Below are positions 7,741 through 16,646 of a stretch of 23,095 bases of DNA, piece after piece. This DNA is from an uncultured Clostridia bacterium (GTDB lineage: Bacteria; Bacillota; Clostridia; Christensenellales; Borkfalkiaceae), in assembly GCA_937912025.1 (NCBI GenBank), contig CALDOZ010000017.1:1-23095 (forward strand), read 5' to 3'. Made by a program: the position numbers and the translations under genes. The notes under the pieces are model-generated. The model was not told the DNA's origin and ran no database searches. It was given only the letters and a program-made list of their open reading frames with translations. Numbering within the stretch: position 1 is the stretch's first letter; the number at the start of each line of letters is the position of its first letter.

Positions 7741-8572
7741 AAATCGCTTTCATATATTTAGCATCTATATCTTGCGTCCCTGCAGATTCGCTAACTATAT
7801 ATGGCTCTAATTTTTTAATCTTTATTGCGTCAGCAAGCGGAGAAAACTCTGGACCGTATTCGGCATCTTCAAAAGTTAAGTGTTTAATTTCACCTTTTGC
7901 TCCGTACATTATTTTTGAAAAATGAACGTGCATATTTTTAACTTTTTCATACCCGATAACGTTTTCTAAAATTTCTATATTTTTTATATAGTCTTCGGTA
8001 GTTTTTAAACTGCCTTGCTCCCTTGCGTTTATGTGACCAAAGTCAACGCACGGATAAAAAAACGGAGCAATAGCGCAAAATTTAGCAATTTCTTCAGTAG
8101 TGCCGATTTGCGCCGATTTACCCATAGTTTCAGGGCAAATTAACATATCTTCGTAACCGTTTTGGTAAATTTTATCGGCAAGAATTTTCAATCTTTCTTC
8201 GGTAAGCGCAACCGCCTTTTCGCGAGTGTGTTTACCTTGAGCGGCAGGGTGAAAAACTACCCTTTTCGCACCCATAAGTTTACCCATTTTTATTGAAGAC
8301 AAAACGTAGTTATAAGAGTTGTTTACCTTGTCTTCATCAAAGCCTGCAAAATTTATAAAGTACGGCGCGTGAACGCTTATTTCTATGCCTTCTTTTGAAA
8401 AACTATCGCCTATTTCAATAGCCTTTTTCTCGGAAATATTTACACCCCTACCAAAAGAATACTCAAAACAATCAAGCCCTAAATCTTTTACCCATTTTGC
8501 TGAATATATGCTATCTGTGTAGCCTGCGTTATGAAAGGCTTCGCTATTACCGCTTGGACCGAATTTAATCAT
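7727..8572 (-). CDS. Endonuclease IV-like TIM-barrel protein (AP endonuclease 2 family)
   Basis: This 281-residue protein of the xylose-isomerase-like/Nfo fold probably cleaves DNA at abasic sites. Visible metal-ligand motifs in family order are HAPY (about 69), FHPAAQG (about 108), CPETMG (about 147), VDFGH (about 177-180), HVHFSK (about 215) and SESAG near the end. The DRH motif that carries two ligands of the third metal site in E. coli Nfo reads IKH here, so its Asp seems replaced. The start overlaps ribF by 8 bp, with AAGGAG 7 nt before the ATG, which implies coupling. It is the last gene of the rimP-nusA operon, and its stop lies in the 20-bp repeat. A non-nuclease sugar isomerase role is less likely but not excluded. 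Confidence 0.82.
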   Translation of the reverse strand: MIKFGPSGNSEAFHNAGYTDSIYSAKWVKDLGLDCFEYSFGRGVNISEKKAIEIGDSFSKEGIEISVHAPYFINFAGFDEDKVNNSYNYVLSSIKMGKLMGAKRVVFHPAAQGKHTREKAVALTEERLKILADKIYQNGYEDMLICPETMGKSAQIGTTEEIAKFCAIAPFFYPCVDFGHINAREQGSLKTTEDYIKNIEILENVIGYEKVKNMHVHFSKIMYGAKGEIKHLTFEDAEYGPEFSPLADAIKIKKLEPYIVSESAGTQDIDAKYMKAIFKGL

Positions 8573-9449
8573 TTAAACTCTCCTTATCTTTAGTTAACTG
8601 AACTATAAGTTCGTTTGCATTTTTAAATTTTATAATATCGCGAATATAGTCAACGAAATAAACGATTAAATTTTTACCGTATAAGTCGCCGTCAAAATTA
8701 GATATATATGTTTCAATAACGTCGTTATTCCCGCAAAAAGTCGGTTGTTTTCCCACATTCGTAATGCTTTTGTACTTAACGCCGTCTACAATAACAAACG
8801 TTTTATACACACCGCGTTTTATAGCGTATTTATTACCGTCAATTAGAGTGTTTGCGGTAGGAAATCCTATAGTATTACCAAGCCTTTTACCCTTAACGAC
8901 TTGACCGCTTATAAAATAATTATCACCAAGTAATGCGTTTGCTTTTTTTATTTCGCCGTTACTTAAACAATCTTTTATATAACTAGTTGAAATTTTAAGT
9001 CCGTTATCGTCGCTAACTTTATCAAGAACAATTATTTGAACGTTACGCTTTGTACATTCTTCAATTAAAACGTTCGCCGTACCTAAAGCGCCTTTACCAA
9101 AAGTGTAATCTTCACCGCAAACAACGCCAGCAACATTATAATAACTAAAAATTTCTTGCAAAAACGTAGAATATTCTTTAGCCATAAACTCGCTGTTTAA
9201 GTTAGCGTGCACAACAAAATCAACGCCTTCGTTTTCTAACCTTTTAAGTCTTTCGTCAAAAGTGAAAACGTCACCGCCACGTTTGTATAACCCACTAAAA
9301 ATCATTGCCGATAACTTGCAACCAATATCGCTAGCAAGTTGTTTGGCTTTTTTTAGTAGTTTTTTATGACCGAGATGCACCGCATCAAAGTAGCCTAGCG
9401 CCATAACGGTTTTTGTTTGGTTTTGTTTGCCGTAAGAAATAACTTCCAT
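8565..9449 (-). CDS. ribF: Bifunctional riboflavin kinase / FAD synthetase
   Basis: The enzyme converts riboflavin to FMN and then FAD. The N-terminal nucleotidyltransferase domain (about 1-170) has the HLGH motif at about 26-29, in the variant form GYFDAVHLGH where many homologues have GNFDGVHLGH. The C-terminal kinase domain (about 175-290) has KGKRLGNTIGFPTAN and the catalytic-region Glu in IETYI. At 294 aa its length is slightly below the usual 305-320. The ATG follows the truB stop after 1 nt, with only a weak SD (AAAG). This is the classic truB-ribF pair of Bacillota. Confidence 0.95.
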   Translation of the reverse strand: MEVISYGKQNQTKTVMALGYFDAVHLGHKKLLKKAKQLASDIGCKLSAMIFSGLYKRGGDVFTFDERLKRLENEGVDFVVHANLNSEFMAKEYSTFLQEIFSYYNVAGVVCGEDYTFGKGALGTANVLIEECTKRNVQIIVLDKVSDDNGLKISTSYIKDCLSNGEIKKANALLGDNYFISGQVVKGKRLGNTIGFPTANTLIDGNKYAIKRGVYKTFVIVDGVKYKSITNVGKQPTFCGNNDVIETYISNFDGDLYGKNLIVYFVDYIRDIIKFKNANELIVQLTKDKESLND

Positions 9450-9450
9450 T

Positions 9451-10308
9451 TTAATCTTTAATATACGCTTTTATAGTTAAATTTTTGTCTTGCAACTGAC
9501 ATACGCCGATAAACCCGTCTTTATCAAACACTTTATATAGTCCGTCAATTTTATCAACGTAGCAACGCCTACCGTTAATTAAATCGTCAAACTTACTATC
9601 ATTTAAAACAATTTGGTCAAAATATAAAGTATCTTCGGGATTTATCAAATGTCTTTTAATATCGTAAATAGTGTTAATATCTTGAGCGGAAATAGCGTTT
9701 TCTTCCGAGAAAAGTCCACTTTTTTTACGAACTAATTTGGTCATTGTTGCATAAGTGTTTAGTAAAGTAGCAACGTCTCTACAAATGGAACGTATATACG
9801 TTCCACCCTTGCATTTTACTAAAAATGAAAAAGTATCTTGCCTATCAGTTGGAGTTACTAAAATATCGTCTATCTCAACAGTTTTAGGTTTTAATTCAAC
9901 TTCAATACCTTGCCTAGCAAGAACGTAACTTCTTGTTCCAGCAACGTTTTTAGCGCTATACGCAGGGGGTATTTGCTCTATTTTACCTATAAGTTTTTTA
10001 CAAGCGTTTACAACTTCACTAAGCGTTGGAATAGAGCCGCCGCTAAGTATAACTTTGCCGTCAGCGTCTAAAGTGTCCGTTTGATAACCAAAAGTAAACT
10101 CGGCAAGATATTCTTTATCTTTATCAAGCAAATAATTAAACAAGCGCGTTGATTTACCAACTGCAACGGGCAAAACACCACTCGCCATAGGGTCTAAAGT
10201 GCCCATATGCCCACACTTAATTTTTTTACCTAATACTTTTTTAATTTTACTTAAAGCATAAGCCGAGGACATTCCGCTCGGCTTATATAAATTTATAAAT
10301 CCATTCAT
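9451..10308 (-). CDS. truB: tRNA pseudouridine(55) synthase
   Basis: TruB makes pseudouridine at position 55 in the T loop of tRNAs. The start MNGFINLYKPSGMSS and the catalytic motif GHMGTLDPMASGVLP (nucleophile Asp at about 39) are diagnostic. Later family blocks IPPAYSAKN and KGGTYIRSICRD are intact. At 285 aa it is near the normal length. It lies 3 bp after nrnA and 1 bp before ribF, so all three are probably co-translated. Confidence 0.96.
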   Translation of the reverse strand: MNGFINLYKPSGMSSAYALSKIKKVLGKKIKCGHMGTLDPMASGVLPVAVGKSTRLFNYLLDKDKEYLAEFTFGYQTDTLDADGKVILSGGSIPTLSEVVNACKKLIGKIEQIPPAYSAKNVAGTRSYVLARQGIEVELKPKTVEIDDILVTPTDRQDTFSFLVKCKGGTYIRSICRDVATLLNTYATMTKLVRKKSGLFSEENAISAQDINTIYDIKRHLINPEDTLYFDQIVLNDSKFDDLINGRRCYVDKIDGLYKVFDKDGFIGVCQLQDKNLTIKAYIKD

Positions 10309-10311
10309 ATT

Positions 10312-11274
10312 TTAAAGTCTTTGACTAACGTTATAAGTAAGTTTATCAATAATATCTTCAAGATATCCGTTTAACACAGCGCCACTAGCAAGAACGTGAC
10401 CACCACCGCCGTATATCGACGCAATTTCGTTTACGTTTACTTTGCCTTTACTTCTAAAACTTATTTTATAGCGTTTATCTGCAGTTTCTAAAATAGAAAT
10501 AGCAACTTCAACACCGCTAACCGATAACGGAAAATCAATAAAACCTTCCGTCATACTATCGTCAGCGCCAGTTTCAAGTAAATCTTTACGCGTAATAACG
10601 GTTATAGCAAGTCTGCCGTCAAGTTCATAGCGTATTTTAGACATTGTTTTTGCGTGCAAATCCGCCCTTTCGCGCGGTTGAGTTTTAAACATTTTTTCAA
10701 TAACGCCGTGAAGGTCCGCGCCGTTACTTAAAAGTTTTGACGAGATAAGTAACGTGTTAGGCGTTACGTTAGAGTGAGCAAAAGCGCCCGTATCCGTAAC
10801 TATACCAAGCATTAACGAGTTTGCAATATCGTTAGTGATTTCAACGCCTAATTCTTCAATAAGTCCGCACATAATTTCAGCGCACGCGCCACAATTTTCA
10901 ACGTAATTAAATTGAGCGTAACGCGTATTAGAAATATGATGGTCTATATTAATTCTTTTCTTTGCCTTTGCAAAAAGACTATATGCGTCTGAAAACATCA
11001 TTTCGGTTGAACAGTCAACTGAAATAGCGCCGTCGTAACTCAAAATAGTACCTAAGTACTCCTTAGATTTTTTATACAAAGCAACCGCTTTTATAAACGA
11101 ATATTTAGGCGGAATATCGCTTTCGCAACATAAGTCGCATTTAATTCCAAGCGACGTCAACGCATAGTATAGCGCCGTTGCCGAACCGATAGTATCCCCG
11201 TCAGGTCTATTATGACTAAATATTAATACGCTTTTTAATTGTTTAATTTCGTTAATTATCTTCGTTAACGTCAT
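10312..11274 (-). CDS. nrnA: Bifunctional oligoribonuclease / PAP phosphatase (DHH-DHHA1)
   Basis: NrnA degrades 2-5-nt RNA fragments and dephosphorylates 3'-phosphoadenosine 5'-phosphate. The DHH domain shows SHNRPDGDTIGS (about 20-31), VDCS (about 88) and IDHHISNTRYA (about 114-124). The DHHA1 domain ends with the substrate-binding GGGGHVLASGA at about 290-300. At 320 aa the length is standard. It overlaps rbfA by 23 bp, and GGAG lies 6 nt before the ATG. This rbfA-nrnA-truB placement is typical of Bacillota. Confidence 0.94.
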   Translation of the reverse strand: MTLTKIINEIKQLKSVLIFSHNRPDGDTIGSATALYYALTSLGIKCDLCCESDIPPKYSFIKAVALYKKSKEYLGTILSYDGAISVDCSTEMMFSDAYSLFAKAKKRINIDHHISNTRYAQFNYVENCGACAEIMCGLIEELGVEITNDIANSLMLGIVTDTGAFAHSNVTPNTLLISSKLLSNGADLHGVIEKMFKTQPRERADLHAKTMSKIRYELDGRLAITVITRKDLLETGADDSMTEGFIDFPLSVSGVEVAISILETADKRYKISFRSKGKVNVNEIASIYGGGGHVLASGAVLNGYLEDIIDKLTYNVSQRL

Positions 11275-11629
11275 TATTTTCTCCGTATGTTAGAGTGCTT
11301 AGAATAGTATCTATTTTATTTCCGTAAGCAAACGACCCGTCTTCGTAAAAACGAAGTTCGGGAACTGTTCTTATTCGCATAGCGTGGCAAAGTTCACGCC
11401 TAATATCAGTAGACGCGTGACAAATTGCATCGTAAGTTTTTTTGCGTTTAACTTCATCGGTCGAATACACGCTAAGATAAACTTTAGCGTGTTTTAAATC
11501 GGGCGAACAGTCAACTTCCGTTATAGTAAACATTTCAGTTACGTCAGGAAGCATAAGTTTGTTTTTTATAACGTCGTATATAAGTTTGCGTAACTCGCTG
11601 TTTAGACGTTCGTTTCGTTTAGATTTCAT
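11252..11629 (-). CDS. rbfA: 30S ribosome-binding factor A
   Basis: RbfA is a KH-fold factor for late 16S rRNA maturation in 30S subunits. The 125-residue product has the family N-terminus (NERLNSELRKLIYDVI), the LKHAKVYLSV strand and the conserved RIRTVPELRFYED C-terminal block. GGAG is 6 nt before the ATG, and the gene follows infB after an 11-bp gap. Confidence 0.95.
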   Translation of the reverse strand: MKSKRNERLNSELRKLIYDVIKNKLMLPDVTEMFTITEVDCSPDLKHAKVYLSVYSTDEVKRKKTYDAICHASTDIRRELCHAMRIRTVPELRFYEDGSFAYGNKIDTILSTLTYGENNDVNEDN

Positions 11630-11640
11630 AAATTACTCCG

Positions 11641-14319
11641 TTATGCTTTTTGTTCTTCAACGATATAGCATTCAATAAAGTCGCCAACTTTAATAGCGTC
11701 GAACTTTTCAATAGAAATACCGCATTCGTAACCTTGAGCAACTTCTTTAACGTCGTCTTTAAAGCGTTTAAGTTGTAATACGTTACCTTCGCAAATCATA
11801 ACGTCGTCACGATAAATACGAAGTTTACCAGAACGCGCGATTTTACCGTCTACAACGTAACAACCTGCAACCATACCAACGCCCGTAATCTTAAACGTTT
11901 CACGAACTTCGGCTTTACCAACGTAAACGTCGGCAAACTTAGGAGCAAGCATACCTTTAAGCGCTTTTTTAATATCTTCAATCGCCTCGTAAATTACGCG
12001 ATAAAGTTTAATATCTATTTTGCTATGCTCTGCAATAGTTTTTGCTTTAGCGTCAGGTCTAACGTTAAAGCCTATAATGATAGAGTTACTACTGTCGGCA
12101 AGGCTTACGTCCGTTTCGTTAATAGCGCCAACTGCGGCGTGAATAACGTTAACTTTAACTTCCTCGTTAGAAAGTTCTTGAAGAGATTGTTTAACCGCTT
12201 CAACCGAGCCTTGAACGTCTGCTTTAACGATAATGTTAAGTTGTTTAAGGTCGCCAGACGATACCTTAGAGAATAAATCGTCAAGAGAAACTTTTTGTTG
12301 TTCTCTTATCATTTCTTCTCTTTCTTTATTCTTTCTTTCGCTAGCAACTAAGGTTGAAAGTTTTGCTTCGCTTGCGGCGTAAATAAGGTCGCCCGCGTTA
12401 GGAACAGCCTCTAAACCAAGAACGGCAACAGGCATTGACGGTCCGGCAGTTTTTACGTTTCTACCCTTATCGTCAATCATAGCCCTAACCTTACCTGTAA
12501 TAGTGCCAGCAACGAGATAGTCGCCAACTTTAAGCGTTCCGTTTTGAACGAGAACGGTTGCAACAGGGCCTTTACCTTTATCGAGTTTTGCTTCAACGAT
12601 AACGCCTTTTGCCATACGGTCAGGATTTGCTTTGAGTTCTTTAATTTCCGCCGAAATTAAAATTGTTTCAAGTAAGTCGTCTATACCAGCGCCCGTTTTA
12701 GCAGAAACGGGAACGAGAGCGATATCTCCACCCCATTCTTCAACTAAAATTTCTTGGTCGGCAAGACCTTTCTTAACTTTTTCAAGGTCTGCGGTAGGTT
12801 TATCAATTTTGTTTGCCGCAATAATAATAGTTACGCCAGCCGCTTTCGCGTGGTTAATCGCTTCAATTGTTTGAGGCATTATACCATCGTCCGCCGCTAC
12901 AACGATAACGGCAATATCGGTAAGTTGCGCGCCACGCGCTCTCATAGCGGTAAACGCTGCGTGACCAGGCGTATCAAGGAAGGTGATGTTTTGATTTTTA
13001 AGGTTAACGGTGTACGCGCCGATATGTTGAGTAATACCACCCGCTTCACCCGCCGTTACGTTTGCGTTACGAATTCTATCAAGAAGGGACGTTTTACCGT
13101 GGTCAACGTGTCCCATAACGGTAACGATTGGAGGACGGCGAATAAGTTTAGCCTCGTCGTCAACTTCGTCAAACTCTTCTGTAAGAACGTCTTCAGCAGT
13201 TTTATCAAGTTTAAGTTCAAGTTCAATATCAAGACCTGCCGCAATAAAACCTGCAGTATCGTAATCAACACTATCGTTAATAGTTTTCATTACGCCTTCT
13301 TTGAAAAGACGTTTTGTAATTTCAATTGCTTGAATACCTAAAAGTTCAGAAAGTTCTTTGATCGGAATAATTTCCTTAGTAATTACCGCTTTTTCAATCT
13401 TTACAGTTTGAACGGTATCATCAGCGCGTTTATCTTTAGCCTTTCTAACTTTTCTGTAACCCGTCTTATCTTCGTCAAAATCGTCAATAGACATTTGACC
13501 TTTAGCAAGGTGCTTTTTATTGATAGCCTTTTTATCTTCGTAATTATTTTTTTCGTTTTTCTTTTTATTGTTTTGCTTATTGTTGTTTACAGGTTGAGGA
13601 ACAAAAGCAGGTTGCGGAGTAAATCCACCGCCAAATCCACCTTTAGCGCCAGCAGGTTTACCGCCTGGTTTTCTATCTTGCGGAGCAACGTATTCACGCT
13701 TAGGCGCGTTAGGGTCAAACGGTTTTTTACCGTTAAAATCTCTACCGCCTTTTTTATCGCCTTGCGGACGTTTTGGCGTTTCAGGAGCAACGTATTCGCG
13801 CTTTGCTTGAGGAACGAATACTCTTTTACCGTTAATTATAACGATATTAGGGTTATCTGTTTTAATAACCTCAGGCTCGGTTTTAACAGGCTTTTCAATA
13901 GGTTTGTCTACTTTTTCTTCTTTAATTTGGTTAGACTTATCTTCTACTTCAACCTTTTTATCTTCCTTTTCAACCTTATCTACTTTTTCGACCTTAGTTT
14001 CTTCAGTAGTAACGTTTACTAATTGCTCGTCTTTTTTATCTTTTTTAGTTTTAGGCTTAGCGTCAACTTTTTCGTCGACAACGTTTACGTCAACTTTTTC
14101 TGCGCCCGTAGTCGCGTCTACGTTTATTTCGCTAATGACCTTTTTCTCTTCTTCTTTGTGGATTGCCTCAAACGCTTTAGTTCTTTCGTTTATTTTTTTC
14201 TGAACGTTTTTCATTGCGTTTTTAACGTTTAAAAGTTCCGCGGTTAAAGAATTGCTTTTTAATAATTCGTTAAGCGATTTAATATATTCAAATTCTTTTT
14301 TCTCTTTCTTTTCTTCCAT
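11641..14319 (-). CDS. infB: Translation initiation factor IF-2
   Basis: IF-2 is the GTPase that places initiator tRNA on the 30S subunit and promotes subunit joining. From residue about 398 it has an intact G domain: GHVDHGKT, GGITQHIGAY, DTPGHAAF, NKIDKP, SAKTGAG. Domains II-IV follow to the C-terminus. The N-terminal third is a low-complexity Lys/Glu/Val stretch, followed by a Pro/Gly/Arg-rich part with REYVAP motifs repeated twice. An IF2_N-like block (ELSELLGIQAIEITKRLFKEG) precedes the G domain. I choose the ATG at 14319 (892 aa, MEEKKEKK), 1 nt after the ylxQ stop. GGAGG lies 14 nt upstream, a rather long spacing. The longer frame from 14373 would overlap ylxQ by 53 bp. Confidence 0.95.
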   Translation of the reverse strand: MEEKKEKKEFEYIKSLNELLKSNSLTAELLNVKNAMKNVQKKINERTKAFEAIHKEEEKKVISEINVDATTGAEKVDVNVVDEKVDAKPKTKKDKKDEQLVNVTTEETKVEKVDKVEKEDKKVEVEDKSNQIKEEKVDKPIEKPVKTEPEVIKTDNPNIVIINGKRVFVPQAKREYVAPETPKRPQGDKKGGRDFNGKKPFDPNAPKREYVAPQDRKPGGKPAGAKGGFGGGFTPQPAFVPQPVNNNKQNNKKKNEKNNYEDKKAINKKHLAKGQMSIDDFDEDKTGYRKVRKAKDKRADDTVQTVKIEKAVITKEIIPIKELSELLGIQAIEITKRLFKEGVMKTINDSVDYDTAGFIAAGLDIELELKLDKTAEDVLTEEFDEVDDEAKLIRRPPIVTVMGHVDHGKTSLLDRIRNANVTAGEAGGITQHIGAYTVNLKNQNITFLDTPGHAAFTAMRARGAQLTDIAVIVVAADDGIMPQTIEAINHAKAAGVTIIIAANKIDKPTADLEKVKKGLADQEILVEEWGGDIALVPVSAKTGAGIDDLLETILISAEIKELKANPDRMAKGVIVEAKLDKGKGPVATVLVQNGTLKVGDYLVAGTITGKVRAMIDDKGRNVKTAGPSMPVAVLGLEAVPNAGDLIYAASEAKLSTLVASERKNKEREEMIREQQKVSLDDLFSKVSSGDLKQLNIIVKADVQGSVEAVKQSLQELSNEEVKVNVIHAAVGAINETDVSLADSSNSIIIGFNVRPDAKAKTIAEHSKIDIKLYRVIYEAIEDIKKALKGMLAPKFADVYVGKAEVRETFKITGVGMVAGCYVVDGKIARSGKLRIYRDDVMICEGNVLQLKRFKDDVKEVAQGYECGISIEKFDAIKVGDFIECYIVEEQKA

Positions 14320-14320
14320 A

Positions 14321-14647
14321 TTATCTATCGTTCCCTCCCGAATATTCCCTAAAATGACCGTCAAGATGTTCAAGCACGGCTTTTGACAAGCCTTCGTCTG
14401 TAAGCGCGATTAGTTTGCAATTTTCTTTACAAACAACGTCCGCCAACAAATAATCGTTACAAATAATAAGTTTGCTAGATAACTTTTTAGCAAGGCTTAC
14501 GCTTTCTTCAAAAGTGTTTTTTGATGCGGTGCTACAAATTATTAAAACGTATGCTTTTTTTAACGTTTTTACAGCGTTTACTCCGCATTTAATCTTTCGC
14601 GCTTTAATTGAAAAACCTATAAAGGTAAGAATTTTACTTTGTTCCAA
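14321..14647 (-). CDS. ylxQ: L7Ae/L30e-type K-turn RNA-binding protein YlxQ
   Basis: This is a small RNA-binding protein of the ribosomal L7Ae/YbxF family. The 108 residues show the family pattern: IGFSIKARKIKCGVNAV, then KKAYVLIICSTAS, then KLIICNDY. It sits between ylxR and infB, as in B. subtilis. The start is TTG at 14647, with AGGAGG 7 nt upstream. It overlaps the ylxR end by 14 bp. Confidence 0.9.
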   Translation of the reverse strand: MEQSKILTFIGFSIKARKIKCGVNAVKTLKKAYVLIICSTASKNTFEESVSLAKKLSSKLIICNDYLLADVVCKENCKLIALTDEGLSKAVLEHLDGHFREYSGGNDR

Positions 14648-14903
14648 GGAAATCCTCCTCTATTTGTTTATAAACGCTATCGTCAACTTCCATACTAAAA
14701 GCGCGGTTTAAAAGTTTTTTGCTTACTATTTTTTGAGCGCACGCTTTATTATCGCAAAGATACGCTCCACGTCCCGACGCTTTACCCGTACGGTCAAGCG
14801 AAAACGCTCCGTCTTTACTCTTTACGATTCGTATAAGTTCTCTTTTAGGTTTTTCACTTCTACACGCAATACAAGTGCGCATTGGAATTTTTCTTTCAGT
14901 CAT
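14634..14903 (-). CDS. ylxR: YlxR (DUF448) nucleic-acid-binding protein
   Basis: YlxR is a small basic protein conserved after nusA. The diagnostic blocks are PMRTCIACRSEKPKRELIRIV, with a CxxC pair, and GRGAYLC. The start is set at the ATG 14903 (89 aa, MTERKIPMRTC) because AGAGGA lies just 4-5 nt upstream. The longer TTG frame from 14939 has no SD. Confidence 0.92.
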   Translation of the reverse strand: MTERKIPMRTCIACRSEKPKRELIRIVKSKDGAFSLDRTGKASGRGAYLCDNKACAQKIVSKKLLNRAFSMEVDDSVYKQIEEDFLGTK

Positions 14904-14962
14904 ATTTCCTCTTTTTTGGGTAACGACGCAAATAACCAAATATATTATTTGCGCGCAGCGTA

Positions 14963-16069
14963 TTATTCAGTAATATCTTCTCCGCCACTAGTGGTAACGG
15001 TTTCGTCACCAAATTCTTCAAGAGCCTTAGATTCGCTCTTAACGTCTATTTTCCAGCCCGTAAGTCTTGCGGCAAGACGAGCATTTTGACCGTCTCTACC
15101 AATTGCAAGCGAAAGTTTATCGTCTGGAACGATAACTCTTGCCGATTTTTCATCAATTGCCGTTACGCGTAAAACTTTTGCAGGAGCAAGCGCTTTTGCG
15201 ATAAATTCAAGCGGATCTTCACTCCAAGGAATAATATCGATTTTTTCTCCGCCAAGTTGTTCTATTACGGCGTTAACGCGCGCGCCTTTATTACCAACAC
15301 ATGCGCCGATAGCGTCAATTTGAGAATCAGAACTCCAAATAGCAACTTTACTTCTTTGACCTGCTTCTCTCGACACAGACTTAATAACTACCACGCCTTG
15401 ACGAATTTCAGGAACTTCGTTTTCAAAGAAACGCTTAACAAGACCTGGCGCTGTACGAGATACGAGAATTTGAGTGTTTTTGCCAACTGTTCTAATCCTC
15501 TTAACGTATACTACGATTTTTTGATTAATTTCGTATTTTTCGCTAGCAACTTGGTCTTGAGGGAGCATTACGCCTTCAATTTGACCGCTTGCATGCGCGC
15601 TTGCAAGTTCAACGTAAACGTTGCCGTTTTCAATTCTTCTAACGATAGCAGATTGAATTTCGTTTTCTTTATCTTCAAACTCTTGTAAAGTATTGTTTCT
15701 TTCCGTTTCACGAATTTTTTGCATTACTACTTGCTTAGCAGTTTGAGCGGCAATTCTACCAAAATCTTTAGGAACAAATTCCTTTTCAAAAGTATCGCCA
15801 AGTTTGTAACTTTTCTTTACCGCTTTAGCGTCAGCGAGTGAAATTTCTTTTTCAGGATCGGTAACTTCTTCAACGATAGTTTTAATAGCAAAAAATCTTA
15901 AAGCGCATTTTTCATCGTTAGTTTTAATAATAACGTCTGAAGCGTCGCCCGCGTATCTTTTGTAAGCAGAAGTTAAAGCGTTCTGCAAAGTTTCCATAAA
16001 AGCCTGTTTTTCAATACCTTTGCTTGCACAAAGTTCGTCAAGTGCTGCAAAAAAGTCTTTATTAATCAT
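14963..16069 (-). CDS. nusA: Transcription termination/antitermination factor NusA
   Basis: NusA binds RNA polymerase and nascent RNA, modulating pausing and intrinsic termination. The 368 residues comprise the RNAP-binding N-terminal domain (about 1-125), an S1 domain (about 135-200, from AIVRRIENGNVYVELA), KH1 (about 230-275, around IGACVGNKGARVNAV) and KH2 (about 300-345, around LAIGRDGQNARLAARLTGWKID). This is the short Gram-positive form without the acidic repeats of E. coli. AAGGAG lies 6 nt before the ATG. It may regulate its own operon through the leader hairpin at 16594-16621. Confidence 0.97.
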   Translation of the reverse strand: MINKDFFAALDELCASKGIEKQAFMETLQNALTSAYKRYAGDASDVIIKTNDEKCALRFFAIKTIVEEVTDPEKEISLADAKAVKKSYKLGDTFEKEFVPKDFGRIAAQTAKQVVMQKIRETERNNTLQEFEDKENEIQSAIVRRIENGNVYVELASAHASGQIEGVMLPQDQVASEKYEINQKIVVYVKRIRTVGKNTQILVSRTAPGLVKRFFENEVPEIRQGVVVIKSVSREAGQRSKVAIWSSDSQIDAIGACVGNKGARVNAVIEQLGGEKIDIIPWSEDPLEFIAKALAPAKVLRVTAIDEKSARVIVPDDKLSLAIGRDGQNARLAARLTGWKIDVKSESKALEEFGDETVTTSGGEDITE

Positions 16070-16099
16070 AATTTTCTCCTTAAAAATATAAAAACGATA

Positions 16100-16558
16100 T
16101 TAATCGAATTTTATTGCTTTATTAATTTTTACTATACCGCTAAGTGGTAAAGTATAGTCTTGCCCGTCTGCCGTTACTACAACGCTTTTACCGTCGTAAT
16201 TTTTCAAAATTCCTTCAATAAACTTTTTACCCGCTACCGAAGCGTAAAGTTTAACCTCAACCTCGCCACCGATATTTTTTAAAAAATCGCGTTCAGTCTT
16301 GAAAGGTCTGTCAAGACCTGGACTTGAAACGTTTAAAGTGTACGCGCCGTCGTAAGGGTTAAGTTGGTCAAGAGGGGCATCTATCGCGTTATGAAAAAGT
16401 TCGCAAGTGTCAAGATCAACACCGCCTTCTTTATCAATATAAACGGTAAGACTTGGATTTTTAGAAAGTTTAAAACTAACTTCGACAATCTCAATACCCA
16501 TACCGTCTGCAATAGGTTTTAGAAATTCGTAAATTTCTTCGTTTGATTTTGCTTTCAT
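16100..16558 (-). CDS. rimP: Ribosome maturation factor RimP
   Basis: RimP aids 30S subunit assembly. The 152-residue product has the N-terminal alpha/beta domain (GIEIVEVSF, then NPSLTVYID) and the conserved core LNPYDGAYTLNVSSPGLDRPF at about 77-97, followed by the small SH3-like C-terminal domain. It is the first gene of the operon. AGGA lies 5 nt before the ATG, and nusA follows after 30 bp. Confidence 0.95.
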   Translation of the reverse strand: MKAKSNEEIYEFLKPIADGMGIEIVEVSFKLSKNPSLTVYIDKEGGVDLDTCELFHNAIDAPLDQLNPYDGAYTLNVSSPGLDRPFKTERDFLKNIGGEVEVKLYASVAGKKFIEGILKNYDGKSVVVTADGQDYTLPLSGIVKINKAIKFD

Positions 16559-16593
16559 TTAATTCCTATATGGCTATTTGGTTTATAAATAAA

Positions 16594-16621
16594 TTTGAGA
16601 GTGGCGCTTGCCACTCTCAAA
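16594..16621 (-). terminator. Leader hairpin before rimP-nusA (terminator/attenuator)
   Basis: A perfect 12-bp stem TTTGAGAGTGGC / GCCACTCTCAAA with a 4-nt loop is followed on the minus strand by TTTATTTAT, an interrupted U tract. It lies downstream of the rimP promoter (16647-16675), so it is in the operon's own leader. It also ends read-through from the polC-like gene. A GGUUU just upstream of the stem (minus sense, 16619-16623) can pair with AAACC just after it (16580-16584), offering a competing fold. In B. subtilis this operon has a NusA-dependent leader terminator; the parallel here is inference. Confidence 0.75.
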
Positions 16622-16646
16622 CCAAAGCCTGATTTTAACTATTGTT

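Noticed and set aside
12754..14232. Long plus-strand open frames opposite infB (195 and 204 codons among others)
   Set aside because: They are reverse readings of the Lys/Glu/Val-rich IF-2 coding region, have no SD, give Phe/Arg-rich low-complexity products, and overlap a certain gene.
14320..14373. N-terminal extension of IF-2 by 18 residues
   Set aside because: It would lie wholly within the ylxQ coding region and lacks an SD of its own; the ATG at 14319 follows the ylxQ stop directly.
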